Assembly (NCBI GenBank): GCA_050084515.1
Contig: CM114272.1
Span: forward strand, 16,802,001 to 16,866,000
Length of the DNA: 64,000 nt
Origin: Blasia pusilla
Lineage: Eukaryota > Marchantiophyta > Marchantiopsida > Blasiales
Reading direction: 5' to 3'
Shown here: positions 22,401 through 35,965 of the stretch, one piece after another
Layout: the number at the start of each line of letters is the position of its first letter
Position numbering within the stretch: the stretch's first letter is position 1
Notes under the pieces: generated by a model
What the model was told of the DNA's origin: nothing
Database searches by the model: none
Seen by the model: only the letters and a program-made list of their open reading frames with translations
Position numbers and translations under genes: made by a program

Positions 22401-23770
22401 TTTTCAAGTGGAAGTGATCTCCTTGACACTATTCCAAAACAAAATTGTGTTTCCCATGTCACAATTTTTTTCAGATTGACACATCTAACTTTGTAAGTCT
22501 TGACAAATAAAAAAAGTGTAATCCTATGAAATTATAGATAAATATTTAACAAACCTCACAAATCACTTCGCTTTTGCCCAGATTAGGTGAGGTTTGCTCC
22601 ACTTCATGAGGTCAAATTTAAGTGCAAAGCATATATGTGTATTTGTATGAAATCAAAATCCACTTGATTATAAAAAATAAAAATAAAAAAGAGGAGAATG
22701 AAAGGCAATAACATCCCAAGAAGAAAAAGAGGCAAGAAATGCAAAGTGGAAATCGCAACAAGTCAACAAGGTACACTAGTGATTGGTTAAACGCGAATGG
22801 ACGACGAGATGAGTGGCAACCAATCACTTTGGCTCAATACACCAACAACAATGCCTATACATGTTATGATGCCGTGGAGATGCAATATCAAAATAAGAAG
22901 TAACAATGGAGTCAATTGGCCTACGAGAAGAGGCGAGTTTATGATTCGCAAGGAAATGGTGAGCACACGTTTTTATTTAAGTTTAAAAAGGCATATGTAA
23001 GTGCCAAAAAAATTTCCATTGTAAAAACATAAATTCATTAGTTGCATATCTCACCACTTAACTTAACTCCTCAGTTCTTGTTGCTACATTGCTGCAAAGA
23101 CTTAAGTATATGCATCCCGACATACCAAGTCAAACGTCGAATTAGTGGCCATCACATCATTGAATACTAAAAGCCACCTCGAGACATTAAAACAAGATCC
23201 GTTCTTCAACGAAAATTTTGAAGAGCATAGCATTACTGCATGTCTAAGCACGTCATGGGTCGTTGTTTGTTATGTGCCATGTGCATATTGGAGAATGTGG
23301 ACGCCCTTTGTATTCATGAGCTCCCCAACACACACAATTAGGCACGGTTAGTAGACAAGGATGAGGGAGTTCAATATGTAACCAAAAAATACTCCATGGG
23401 AAACAAAATGGAAAAAAAGAGGATTCGCAACAAGCCATGTCCTTTCTCTTGTATCCACACATGAATGCAAATGGTCTCTACGAGTGTCAAAGAGAGCCTT
23501 AGAGAGAATGCTAAAAAAATTTTATTTTGTGCAAATTCCTGGAAGTAAATTCTTGAAGTCAATCGAACCCTTCTATGATCAAATTAGTCGATAGGGATAG
23601 AATTGTTTGTGTAACATCTGAAAAGAAGCCCAAGACACATCGGCTTTTGTTGGAATATTAGATCTCTCTTGCACATGGGCCATATGCTCAATTAAGATAA
23701 GTGAATTTTCGTGGTGAAATCTTGAAATCACCCCGAGAGCAACTAAAGGCCAACTCCCCCAAAAAACTAA

Positions 23771-23874
23771 TGATGTAAATACAACTATAGAATAAAACCC
23801 CACACCACACCTCCAAAAGTGCGATATGGGGTTTTATTATGGGGTTTTATTCCATAGTTGTATTTTCACCATCA
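23771..23874. repeat. Inverted repeat with ~32-bp arms
   Basis: Left arm 23771-23802 (TGATGTAAATACAACTATAG...AACCCCA) and right arm 23840-23874 are reverse complements with a few differences, around a 37-bp loop. It could be a small MITE or a fold-back remnant. No target duplication is evident. Confidence 0.7.
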
Positions 23875-24480
23875 GCATGCATAACAATGATATAAACAAG
23901 AACCACTCCACGGACTCTTAGTATTACTACCATCAATAATAAAAATGCTTGGACTAATGCTCCAAGGTATGAGAATTTTCAGCGGCAAGAAATCAATCAC
24001 CCATGAAGTCATCTTGGCGCAAGCTACATGTTGATCAAGAATATAGTATTCCTCGGTCAACATCTCATTAATTAACAAGCCACGAAATGTGACCACTTGA
24101 AATGAAGGACTCCCAAAAGGCTCTCCTGGAATCCCTCGTCTTAGTTGGTTAACCACAAGACAATGTAGGCAAAGCAATCTCATATCCGAATGGGCTATGG
24201 GATTGTCTCAACTGAGATCTTGTGATTCACACCTTAGGTGGAGGTCCTCCACAGGATCTTACAATGTCTTGAGTTCCAGTAAATTAGCCACCAGACACAA
24301 AGTCCAATAACTTTTTTGAAACCCTGACTTCTCTCAAGAACTGGAAAGGAATGAACTGCAATCCTCTAATGCTTTAAATGCAAAGGATATCATGCGTTTC
24401 TTCTTGCTCCCGAGTTCATGTTCTTGAGCTGTTGCCACCTTTAACTTGAGAGAAGGGGTCCAACAATGGACTACTTGGAG

Positions 24481-24548
24481 CTTCTAGATTAGAGTCAAGA
24501 GCAGTCCAGACAAGGATCGTTGGACTGCTCTTGATTCTAATCTAGAAG
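24481..24548. repeat. Near-perfect 28-bp hairpin
   Basis: Arm 24481-24508 (starts CTTCTAGATTAGAGTCAAGA) and arm 24521-24548 are reverse complements at 27 of 28 positions, with a 12-nt loop. It lies in the intergenic stretch downstream of the IYO/RPAP1 gene, outside any recognised element. The loop is short for a plant microRNA precursor. Confidence 0.85.
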
Positions 24549-25402
24549 AGAGCAGTCAAAACCTGTAGTATCCACTAATGTAGGTACCCTGAACCTCTGA
24601 AGCAGTGGGTTAGGCATCTCGGTAAGACATTAAATTTCCTAGAGATCTGAAGTCTTACGTTTCACCAAGAGAATCCATAAAATCCAATACCCAGAAATCT
24701 CAACTCTTCCAGTCAGAACCCCTAAAACAAAATCCTCAAAGATCCAAAGTCTTTCTTGGTCAAAATCCAGTATACAACTGGCTACAGCCAGTACTCAGAT
24801 TCACCCTATTGGACACAATCTGTCAGTCTACAACGTGATTTGTCAGTCCACATCTTAAGAGAGAACCCCTTCTTCACAGTCATATGCACAGGTTGTAGGT
24901 CCTTGGTCACACACATAGAGAAACTTGCAACATTGTAAGTCCAAGTCAAGATATTTTCTAATGGTTTTTGTTTTTATTTTTATTAAGTTGAAAGTCGACA
25001 ATCGAGATAGCCAAAATCAGTCACTAGTTAGTGAACGAGTTGGAGTCACCCGGTATAAACCTACTGTGGTAAAACACTGCTGTTTAAATTTGTCAGTGGG
25101 GGAAAATCTGTACAGATCTCTTCAAATCTCCCTTGAAAAATGGAAGGCCGGGATTTCTATAAATGAGTTCAAAACTTTGTACCAACATTTGTTGGTTAGT
25201 CTCTACTTACATGAAAGGGCTGTGGACTAGAAATACATTCAACGTGCAAGACCATAATTCCTGTGATGTCCACTGCAGGAATTGAAGCCTTTCTCGAGAG
25301 GGTAATCATGAAGGTGGGGCAAACTGTACAACTCAAAAATGTAACTTTTGAAGAACCTGGAGTCAGCCGAGTAATCGACCCCCTTCCAGGATTGTCTCAT
25401 GA

Positions 25403-28400
25403 TCAAGACACAAAGAGATTCTGTACATGTTGAAGTTCAGATAGGAGCATGGCATCACCTTCACAAGCCTCAAACAAGAATGCCAATCTTGTCTTCACTT
25501 GTTCCTGCACGGTAGTCTCACACACCTCTCTAGAGGTCTGCACACCACCAGGGCTAAGAGGAGGAAAGGCAGGTATATACTGAAGAAGCCCTGACAGCAT
25601 TGTCTGCATACAATACATCTCATGTCAGAATCTACAAGCTTGAAAGACTCCTAGAGACCAAGCAGAAAAGCTTTTCCAAAGAGCCCTGTCTAATCCAATA
25701 ACTTCTTTGCAATTACATAGACTGAGACTACATACATATCACATAGAAGGTCATGGATCCACACCTGACGATTAGATTTTCCCAGAGTGCTGCGTACCAC
25801 TGTTCTTATGAGTTTTTTCTTCAACAGAGGGTCTTCAACTATATCCTTGTTGAAAATAAAACCCCCAACGTGATGCAGTACAAGAGTGAATGTGAGTGAG
25901 TCCCTAACTGCTGCTCTATCCAGAGCACCACATGCCCAAGCAGTCACATAAGCTTCCACTATCTTTGAATTGCTCTGCAGGTTCATTGTTACACAAATAA
26001 GTTGATGGTTCCAGAGATCATACCCTTTGTGCAATGGACAGTGCATTGAAAAACTCAAAGATCTAGTAGCTTGGAACTGTTGAGAAAGCAGTGAATTCCA
26101 AACACAAGACATGGATTGTGTTGTGTAAAGAAGTTAGCTAGGAGCAATGACAGACAGTAGTTGCCCCTGACCTGATCTAGTACAGTAGGTAGAAATGCCG
26201 ATCGTTACGCCTAAAGTCTCTTCTAAGTTTAGGGACAGCTATTTTAGAGGAATAAGTTTATCAGCTCCATTTTTGGAAATATCTTAGGGTTCGTTTCAGA
26301 TCAGCCTCCATCTAGCTACGCAGCCATAGGCTGCCCCCCCTTCCAAGCGACTGGTATATATGCACGGCTTGTTCCTCTATTCAGTTAGTGTTATCTGTTC
26401 TATTGAGAAGCACTCACTCTCCACCAGGATGCTGCTGCAGTAAGGTACTGAATGCCCTTGAGTGCTCAGCTCGTTTTACTTGTGTCTCATGTGTATAAGC
26501 TTGTCCTAGTTTGGTGTTACCACTCTTTCTTGTTCCAAAATCAGGTAAGGTGTTCCTAGTGTGCGTTTATCTCTGCTGGGACGTTGTGAGAGTGAGACTG
26601 TGCAGGGAGCTGGCCTAGACATGGCCATGAGACTCTTACTATATCTGACAAGTTAGCACTCCTAGGTACTGTGCACGCTGTGCTTACTCTTTCTCAACAG
26701 TGTTTCTAGTCCCTCTACCCTCTCAATTCTTTTTATAACATTTAGGAAAGCAGGCTACCTGACAGTACTTGTGAAAAAATTGGCTGAACAGTTTACCTCA
26801 GTGGGATAAAGATATGACTGAGGTGGACCACAGCAGTTGCTCAAAGGTGGAATTAACTCTAGAACTCTGCCATCCGCTAGGACTCGCCATGTTGCAAGCC
26901 GAATGATCTCAGGTACATCCATCCACAAATGAAGAGCAACCTGGCGAGCAAAGACAACATCACCATACGATATGGCTCCAAATTGTTCAGCAAGCATTTC
27001 TGTGTAAGTCATGTAACTGGGATCAATGGCACTTTCGAAGTCCATCAGCCTACTTCTCTGCAATACCACACTGCCAGTAGATGTGACACTCAGGGGTACA
27101 ACCCTCTGGGATTCAATGGTTGACAAGTCCTGCATAACCCCTGTCTCAATGACAAGTCCTCTTTGAGCTTCCCCACTTGACTGACCACTGTTGTCCAGTA
27201 GAAGAGACTTCTCCCTTTCAAGTTGATGGCCTAGAGAATCTTGGAGGGCTCCAATGAGATCTCTGGCTAGAGGCTGAAGGAATACATCACCCCCGGAAAT
27301 GAAGACAGTTGATACGCTGTGAATTTTTCTAACTAAAGGAACAGCCAGGGTACCGGCGGATTCAGCCTCTGTGGCACCGTCTTTAAGAAGTTCAAAACCC
27401 AGAGAAAAAGTAAGTCCAGCTTTGATGACTTCTTCAAGTTCCTGAATTCTCACTGTGTCACCTTGGTTTCTTCCTTCCTTCATGATTGTTTGCGCAACAT
27501 CAGTAACCAATGGACTCAGAAACCAATGAGATGGAAGAGGTGATCTTTGCCCTGCCCACTCCAGCATCAAACTTTCAGTGAAAGTGACATTGTCTTCGGT
27601 TATTTCCTCCTGAACTGTAGCAAGATTCGATCCCAAGTCTCTCCGGGGTCTGGAATCAAACCCATTGTTCTCTGCTTTTGCTCCGTGTTTAAGGGTTTTT
27701 CTCTTGGCTGTCAACCAAAACGTCTCTAGATGCTCTACAAGAATCTTGCTCATATGGCTGGCATCAAGCATTTCATATTCTGGCACAATGTTTTCAAACC
27801 TGGAGTCATCTCCTTGTGCCTTCCTCTTTCTCCAATTTGACAGGGCCTCTTCAAGTTTGGCTATGAGGGCTAGTATAGTGGTAGGATGAAATATCATGCT
27901 AGAGCATACTCTGGAGACCAGGTCCCTTTGTGCAGGAGTCGACACAGCCACAATAGCCAAACTTGTATTCATTCTCCACGCATGATTTAGGAACAATGGT
28001 CCAGCTTCACCGGCACTTGCTCCGTCTGAGACTTCAAATCCTGGTGGTCCTGTTCCACTCGGAGGCTGCCTTGGATGTGATTCTGTTGCAATAAGTATTG
28101 AAACCAACTCCAGAATCAGGTTGGCACTGGCCTGTGCCACTATACTTTCTCTAGACCATACTCCACCGCAGAAGGAACCCCAGCCTACTCCCACACCAGG
28201 GGCAGGGCCCCCCCTGCCACTCATATTAATAAGGTTTATTCTTGAATTCAACTCCTTTTCAGTGACAACCAACAAGCTTCGTAATTCGTTTCCAGCACAA
28301 AATAGCAAACCATGGTCCAAAATTGTGTGCGCAATACTCTGTTCTTCTCGTGCTGGAACCCCTTTTGGTTTGGAAACATTGATCAGCATGTCAACCACAC

Positions 28401-31400
28401 TAGTCACCCGAATCAAGGCATTGAGACAGTTGATGGAAACTAGCTTTGAATCATTATCTCCTGTGGACAAGAGTAAGCCTAAGCATTCAACAAGAGTATG
28501 TGTCTTCTTCGAAATAGGTCTTAGTACGTCTGGCCCATCTTCATCTATTGGGTAGTTTAAAAGCCCACTTCTGGCAAGAGCTAAACCCAAGTGAGGAATG
28601 AAAGTGGGCAAAAATGGCAGAGTCAGATCACTGGCTCCATCATATCCAGTTCGGAAGTTATCTGACACAATCTTTTCACAAAGAGTGCCTAGAAAGTGCA
28701 ACACTGATGCCAATATACCAAGGACCTTCCGTGTTCTACTCTTCAAGTTAGTTTCCCCCAAATCTTGCTCTTCACAATCATGCAGATACTGTTCTACGCG
28801 ATCATGAACTGCTGAGATGCAGTCAGGGGATAACCATTTCAGAGCAGTGTTCAACATTGCCATCGCAACACTCCAAGTCCAGTTCCATCCCCGCAGATGT
28901 CCTGCCTGTGCAAATGGACTAAGATTGTCGTGGAGTACAGGGAGAGTTCTGCCAATGTCTTCAAGTAATTTGTAAGATTCTAGAGCTAAAGACACAGAAG
29001 CATCTGTGGATTCACTCAGTATTTCCTCCTTCGACATAGGCAACAACCAAAAGCAAAGGGTGGAATAGCAATCAGTGAAAAGTGAGATGCCAATTCGATA
29101 TTTCAGGCAGACTCTCCAAAAGCGCAGGGCTTCCACCATTGTTGAGCAAAAACCTGTGGATAATTTCTGCATGATTCCCGGATGAGAATCTGAGTAGCTG
29201 TGTTGTAGTATGTGACCCAATACTGCAACAAGTATCCCTGATTTCTCAAATTCAACACAGTTGGATCGGCTTGCCTGGGATAGGACCTGCAAGAACAGGA
29301 AAATTCATCCTCTCCCACTTAAGACCTACAAAAGCTACTGCACTCTTTCATGCAGAAGTAGTAATTCCAAGAATATGGAAATAATTCCTTTTACATTACT
29401 TCAGAGGATTGCCATTCATGCACATAGAAAGAAATCCCCAAATCTCAATTTGAAAGTCAAAAAGTTTTTGAGATCCCTAGCTTTTGGGTGGAAGCCGTGT
29501 TGACCTTAAGGAGTCGGACCGCCTTCAAACGTGACGACAAAGATTCCTCAGACGGGTTCCCATCATGAACAATAAAACGATCTAGGACCGTGTTGATAAG
29601 CCTAGGGCATTTCATCACTGCATTTGCAGCAGTGGGAGAGTGCCTTGCCAGAGAGATTAAGATACACAAGATTTCTTCTTCTGCTCCAGAGAGCTTATCC
29701 ACCTGTAATACATCATGGATCATGATATCAGTCAAAATCAAGCACATGAGGCAGAGGAAATCTCAAAAAAGTTGCATACCATACAACTTGGAACTTTATT
29801 TGGTGAGGACCACTTCCACACAAAGTTGAAAAGTTGAAAAGCAACTCCATCCTCATTTACATAATCAGAGATCCTTCAGCAAGATTTGAGACCTGCACTG
29901 TCGATCAGATCTCACTGAATTGGGAAGACATCACCAACAATGTAAGTTGAAAGAACTTCAGTCATCCATTAGTTTCAGAGGCTGTCACTGCTGACACTTC
30001 GACTGGATGAAGGGGTTGAAAGACAGCTTAGCAGTGGAGGTAGGGCTTTGGGGCAGGCTTGGACCACTACATTACCAATATCCAAAAAAATCCACTCTGC
30101 TGGCCATAAAGTATTTGGAGAAACGATTAGAGACATACATGCATGAGGGACCAAACAAGACTATGAGTTTAGTAGGAGAAAATAACAAGTACCTCAAGTA
30201 TGTAGCGCAGGCGTGGAAGTACTCCCATCCGAATAAGACCAGCGGCCACATCTTTGTTAGAAACATGCCCATCTTCTCCGACTGTGTCCTTTCCCTCTTC
30301 TTCAACTTTCTCCTGAACAGAAGTGCCTGAGAACGGAAACATTTCACTGGTCTTCACATTGTACTTCCACCGTCCATTTCCAATAAAACCCTCATCTTGC
30401 TTTGTTTTTCTTCGAAAAATAGGTGCAGTGTATAGAACTTTATCTCCTGGCCAAAGAGCCTGAGAGGTACCACCCACAACAACAAAATAATTACTACCTT
30501 GAGTCCTGAGCAGTAACTCGGTTAAATATAGTTACAAATTGTGTCTTTCTAGGCATTGCACATGCCCACCGTCATTTGGGAGAGCAAAAAAAAAGCCTCA
30601 GAATGGACATCGGGATGAAGATCCACAAACATAATGTTAAGACATCTTGGGCAATAGTGAAAATACAGATACACACGGTTGACATGTCTATTTAAGATTT
30701 GCAAATGCTTTCTTCCATCAGCCATTGGAGTATGTTGACAGAAACATTAAAAATCCAGCCAGTCAAGGGATAATGAATGGAACTGAGAGAAGGACCTCTA
30801 GAGAATCAAAGAAGCTCTCGTTGGCAAAGTAGCTAAGTAAAGCTTGAATTGCTCGAGCACATGCAGCCACAACTGTGGAATGCCCATCATCCAAAGCTAT
30901 CCTGATTAGATCATACAAGATCAAAGGTGAGATCTACATAGATTTACTGGCATTTCATGTTACTATAATAGGTTTCCGAGGATTACAGAAGCCTCACTTC
31001 AGAGAAATACCTATAATTAATCACAATATAATGCGAACAATGAAATGGACCTAGGCACAGGATTACGCTAAACAAGCAATAATAACAGTAAGAAACCTTT
31101 TCCACAGCAAGCAGGAGCCTTCATCTGTTGTGAGGTTGTGAAGATTAATGCAATATATCATAATGATAAGAATGTTTGATTGAATAGGACACCCAAATAT
31201 GTAGATTATCACCTCAACGTGAGAACTATTTCTGCTTCAGGACCTAGTGCATAAGCCCAGACAGCTTGCCAATCCACAGAGCCTTTTGATGCAAAATAGT
31301 TTAACGAGCTGGAGTCAAACGTTTTGCCCTGCAAGCCAGAGATTGCTCTTTCCAAAACTGATGCAATGAGTCGTAACGCCACTGCTCGTTGCCCAGGAAC

Positions 31401-33755
31401 CTGGATAAATTAAGAAAATCGATTGCTTCAGAAGAGGAACTGTAAAAAATACATCTTCAAGCCATGTAAATGCACTGTCGAGGAGTGACAAACATCAGCA
31501 GTCAACGCTAGAATAATCACACCCAATTCATTTCCACTGTCACGGGCTCATCCTCATTCATTTATCAGCATGTTCACTATTTGAATGAAGAAGCTCAATA
31601 CAAAACAAAACAAAAAACCCAGCAAGAAAACAGAGATGGGCACTCCACCAATTTACTGAACATGCATTGAACTCACCGTGCTCCGCACAAGAGCCAGGGC
31701 TTCTTTGAGAGAGTAGCCAGATCTGGCAGGGTCACCCTCTGTCCGTAGCATGTCACGCTCTACAACACTCAGAGTGCTCTGCTGACTCTTAGCTGTGTAT
31801 AAACCTAGATAGCATTATGGATAGGTCAGTCGTTTTAAAGAGCATCGATAAACCGACAGACACAATGACAATCAAGTCTTCACACAGTCCGTTAAGGACA
31901 GAGACAAGCGAATCAATTATTCGAAGGTCAAGTGAGTCGACTCAATCCTTGACATGTAAGATGAGTTCAGTATAGTCACCATAGCGTTCCCTAAGGTACA
32001 TACCTTCAGAGCTTGGTTGAAGGGTTCCGTCCTCCTCCTTACCATGCCCATAAGAGACGACACAGCCACCAAGATCGAACCGCATGAGTCTCACAGCCTC
32101 GACTCTGAGTGTCCAACCATCGGATGGTGAAGGCGTCTCTTCTGCTTGAGAATTGAACTGTCCTGCTCCATGTACAGGTTCGGCTGTAGCAGTTGATTGT
32201 TCCGTCATTCTATTTTGGGACCGCACCGTTTGAATCCGTGGATGAGATGTATCAACACTATCAGATCCACTAATCCCCTCATCACCTCCGGTTCTCACAA
32301 CATTTCTCAGATCATCAGCAGCAGCACGTGTTTTAGAAGGCATGTCACTCTGTGATCGGGGATAGGAGCTACTAGCCCTTTCCACTGGTTCTATCTTGAC
32401 CCCATAATCATCGGTTTCTGAGCTGTTCATCGCTCCAGTTCTCGACTTTTCTAAGAGCCTCCTCTTCTCCTTTAATGCCCCACGTCGTCTCAGTTTTTCC
32501 AATAGTTCGGGGCGCAATTTGTCCGACAACTCGATTTGAGCTTCCTCGACCTGGGCAGATGTCATCGCAAGCAAAGTTCGTCTATTCTCCGCATCTATTT
32601 CTTTCGTGAGCTTTCCTTCCATCCCCAAATGGCCGAACTTGGTGGCTGAATCAGTTTCTTCCGCCAATCCGTTCTCCATAGCTCCGGTTCCACGATTCTG
32701 TACTAGCAACAGCTGGCGGACCTCTTTAGCTGATTCAGACTGATCTTGCAACATTTTCTTCGCCTCCGTCGCATCATCCACTTCCAGCGGCTCCGACTGA
32801 TTTGGTGTCGGCATTTCTGACTGTTGTGTGCGGTGGGTTTGCCACAGTTGCACGAGTGGCCGCGGCAGGAGATTCTTCGGAGGCCCCGAATTCTCCACTC
32901 CAATTGCATCGTCCGTACCAAGTCTACAAGAACTGCCCTCATCGTGGCTTCCCGATGTTTTTGTGGTGTCCGACGAGGTCCCCTCTTCCGTCCGATTAGA
33001 ACGCTGGGAATCAAGGGACCGAGAAGCTAAACTTTGCACCGATTGATGTGATTTTGGGTCGAGGACACTAGGTTCCATTGTTGAGGTGGTCCTCGGCACA
33101 TTGTCTTGCAGCTGGGGTTCGTCCGGAACATTCTTTCGAGAGCTCCTCCATTGACTGACTGGCCCTCGCCCGTCTTTCTTCCTCTGGAGAGACTCAGCCA
33201 AGCCAGCCAATAATGCACCCGATTCGTCTTCTTGCTCACCACCCGTCGTCGCTGCCAGTCCGAAAGTTCTCGACGCAGGCGCCCAATACTGCAAACACGG
33301 CAGCAAAATCATTCCATACATGACGAAAACACGCACGACAGCTACAATCAATTGGGTGACTCCGCTACACACATGGCTTGCCACGACCGACTTCGGCGCA
33401 GCGACTGCAACCTCACACGATATCGGAAGGTCTACTGAGCTGAATTTTCAAATTTCGCTGTGCGCCGTCACGAATTGACATCTTGGAAGGAAGAAATCAT
33501 GCAATCGAGGCATTTCAAGGCAGAGGCAGGTGATCGGACACATACGGGACCCTCGGATCGATGGCGCGCGACTGGAAACGGCGTCACTCTGGGCTGAGGA
33601 CCTGAGATTTTCCCCGGAGAGTAAGAGCTGACAGAGAAACCCTTCTCCTTGATGCTCCCGACTATCAGTGCCTCCGGTTCCTTTCCTGCGGAGTCTCTGC
33701 GACCCGCTGGAGGAGATGACTCTGAAAGTCGGACTTCTCTGGGACGGGAATCCAT
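25403..33755 (-). CDS. IYO: RNA polymerase II-associated protein 1 homologue (MINIYO/IYO)
   Basis: Ten coding exons on the minus strand: 33755-33546, 33288-32004, 31804-31677, 31400-31213, 30901-30796, 30459-30193, 29702-29505, 29286-26797, 25974-25765, 25603-25403. All introns are GT-AG and all phases agree, giving 1760 residues (Arabidopsis IYO is about 1465). Exon 1 has the plant N-terminal signature IVGSIKEKGFSV and PFPVARHRSEGP, continuing YWAPASR in exon 2. RPAP1_N lies at about residues 303-341 (AQIELSDKLRPELLEKLRRR). RPAP1_C starts at about 473 (RFDLGG) and crosses into exons 3-4 (LRTEGDPARSGYSLKEALAL). A long helical-repeat body and a conserved end (GALDRAA...FTLVLHH) follow. The family helps Pol II assembly, nuclear import and elongation; Arabidopsis IYO switches on cell differentiation. 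The ATG at 33755 has A at -3 and G at +4. No stop or shift was found. Confidence 0.95.
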
Positions 33756-34300
33756 CCTGCAATTCAATCCTCTCTCCGTCAGTTCCACCCCCTCCTCTCC
33801 CCTGCCCTGCCCGCCCCTCTTCTCTTCCTGCGGATACTTCACGATCCGCCCCTCGTAACAACCGCATCATTCATTCTCCCTCTCTCTCTCTCGCCCCACG
33901 CACTCAATCGTCGAGAGGAGACGCAGAAATAAGTGAAGAGTAGTGCAAGGAAGGCCGCTCCTGCATCGATCCCACCCGCCAACATTCAAAAGCCAACGCG
34001 ATGAGATCAGCAGCGGCGCTGGAGGAGCAGAGCGATGACGGAGCGCTGCGAGAGCCGACAAAGCCCCGGGAGCTAAAGAGCACCGCAACAGTGACTCTCC
34101 CGGCCCAAAAGCAACTCCCACTCCCCTTTTCCTTCCTTTCCTCTGCTCTCCTTCTTGTGGACTCCACGGCGTTCCCTTCCCGTGGGACCCCGCGCCCGAA
34201 CCCTTAAACCCTAGGGGCGTCCCGGAGGAGCGTCGCACGTGGGGCCGAGCGCCATCGCCCAATGGATCACGGCGATCGCAGCGGTGGAAAAGCACCAGAG
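33756..34300 (-). promoter_or_regulatory. 5' leader and promoter side of IYO/RPAP1
   Basis: Upstream of the ATG the minus strand is GA-rich (the CT run at 33874-33893 on the plus strand), typical of plant 5' leaders. A telo-box, AAACCCTA, lies at 34206-34213, about 450 bp upstream. This element is common in promoters of growth- and division-linked plant genes. No clear TATA box was identified. Position of the transcription start is not known. Confidence 0.4.
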
Positions 34301-35965
34301 CTCCACACACACACACAGACAGAAGGAAAGAAAAAGAAGAAAGACAACAAAAAAGGAATAAAGGCTGAGAGATGCACGGTGCCACTGGAAGGGCATCTCC
34401 GGAGTGGGCATGCGCTCACGGGCAGCACGGGCAGTGCTATCCGAAGTGGGCTCCATCCGAAGTTCACGCGGGACTGGAAGGAATCGGAGCCGCAGCATCC
34501 GCCGTCTGTCGATTCGCCTGTCACCCGCTCCCTGTCGGCTCTTGGAGCCCATATTGGGGCGTGTCATAATTCACTGCTTCTCAAGTGGCCTTTGAGACGT
34601 CTTCCCTCCGAGTTCTCGCGTTATGAGATACCGGTACGATGACCCGTGCACGGGCGAGGGAACGAATTCTTAGTACCCTTAATTACGTCTGCCTCTTAAT
34701 CGACCTATTTATCTCGAGGTCTATTTTTTTTCTCCATGCCCCCTCTTTTGTATCGTGATGGTTTCCCATCCTTTTTCTACATATATATATTTTTTATCGT
34801 AGGAAAAGTCTTGTTTGTGTGTATCAATATCGGAGGAGGGTTTTTCTAACCCATCCTCTACTTATTAATAGTATAGATGTAGTATGTACTAGGTGCATAC
34901 GAGACGTTTATTTAGTCCTTAAAATTAGTGTGGCCCTCTAATAACGTACAAGTGAGGTGGTGGGGTGACACAACAAGAATTGTCATGAGAACTTAACATG
35001 CTACATTTGTAGGTTGGTGTTGGGATTGAACAAGGAGAATGCTCCAAATTCATTTGGGATAAACCATGGAACTTTAAAAAAATATTATAGTTGGAAAGGA
35101 GATCACTTCATGGCCTAAATACCCAACAAGTACCTAAGGAGGTGTCAAGTGAGGTTACTTACCCGGATTAATTGACTTTGAGATCCATATTAGGACATAT
35201 CACTTTGTTGAGACAAAACACATGAAAGGCCAATTGCATCCATTCATTGCTTGCAAAGATAACTTGGAAGGGTAGGTGATACAAAATATTTAAATAAATA
35301 AATGCAAAAGCCCCATGCATAACACCATAAACCAATCGTGCAAGGGTCAAAGTTTGAATCCTCTTGCGAGCACCCTTCTAGTCACTCCGAAGACTAGGCT
35401 ACTCACATCCAAGCTGCCCTACATGGAACAAATGCTTTCAATCGGCTTCTAATGGTTTTTGTGTCGTCACTCTCTGTAGGGTAATTTAAGTCCAATAACA
35501 ATAGGAGACATGGGGCACTTGTGAAGATGCTTTCATACTCCCTCACATGAAGTTTATGCATATCTCTACTTTAATAATTCAAGTCGAGCGTGTGTAAATC
35601 AGACTAACCTTTTCCATGACCTATAACAAAGACGAATGAGCATTTGTGGTCTCTCATCGCTTTCGATAGGCTACCCAAGTGACATGCCCTATTGATTATA
35701 AATAAGCCTTGTTTGAATTTTTTCAATTATATTGCAAGAATATGACGGATCGTATCTAACGACAAGTGATGAGTCAAGGGAGATTCTATCTAGGAGGAAC
35801 AATGACACCGCTTATTATATACAAAGTTGGCTACATAAGTTTAATGTATTCATAGTGAGAGAAAAAGGCCATCAAGGATTTTCATAACCTTCTAAAGGGT
35901 ATAGGACAATAATAAACACCTTCGTAATAACCGATTTTAAATCATTAGTATTTAAAAATAAGACA
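34301..35965. other. Intergenic, no gene; CA microsatellite and a Helitron-type end
   Basis: A short CA repeat lies at 34302-34316. Open frames near 34260-34640 overlap on both strands and match nothing recognisable. On the minus strand TCTATACTATTAATAAG (34861-34877) looks like the 5' end of a plant Helitron, without a confirmed partner end. The remainder is AT-rich and non-coding. Confidence 0.5.

Larger units (their letters stand above)
19422..25402. other. AT-rich intergenic region, no gene recognised
   Basis: Short open frames occur on both strands but none resembles a known family, and the base composition is low in GC. Between about 20980 and 21980 the word TTGCAAAGT and close variants recur many times, hinting at an old simple-repeat expansion. 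Two inverted repeats (23771-23874 and 24481-24548) stand out. The part nearest 25400 is the downstream side of the IYO/RPAP1 gene and should contain its polyadenylation site. Confidence 0.55.

Noticed and set aside
20062-23803. Several short open frames in the AT-rich region as possible genes
   Set aside because: All are under about 105 codons, lack recognisable motifs, overlap with frames on the other strand and show no splice context.
24481-24548. Calling the hairpin a microRNA gene
   Set aside because: The 12-nt loop and total length of 68 nt are short for a plant microRNA precursor and there is no expression evidence.
26929-28807. Plus-strand open frames inside the IYO/RPAP1 region
   Set aside because: They are antisense shadows of the long exon 29286-26797, which has clear family motifs and splice sites on the minus strand.
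33289-33384. N-terminal extension of the exon 2 frame as the protein start
   Set aside because: The upstream part of that frame starts at a GTG and lies in an intron; a GT-AG splice to 33546 joins the conserved PFPVARHRSEGP motif in frame to YWAPASR.
34001-34642. A divergent gene upstream of IYO/RPAP1
   Set aside because: Several overlapping frames occur on both strands in GC-rich promoter-like sequence; none has a recognisable motif.
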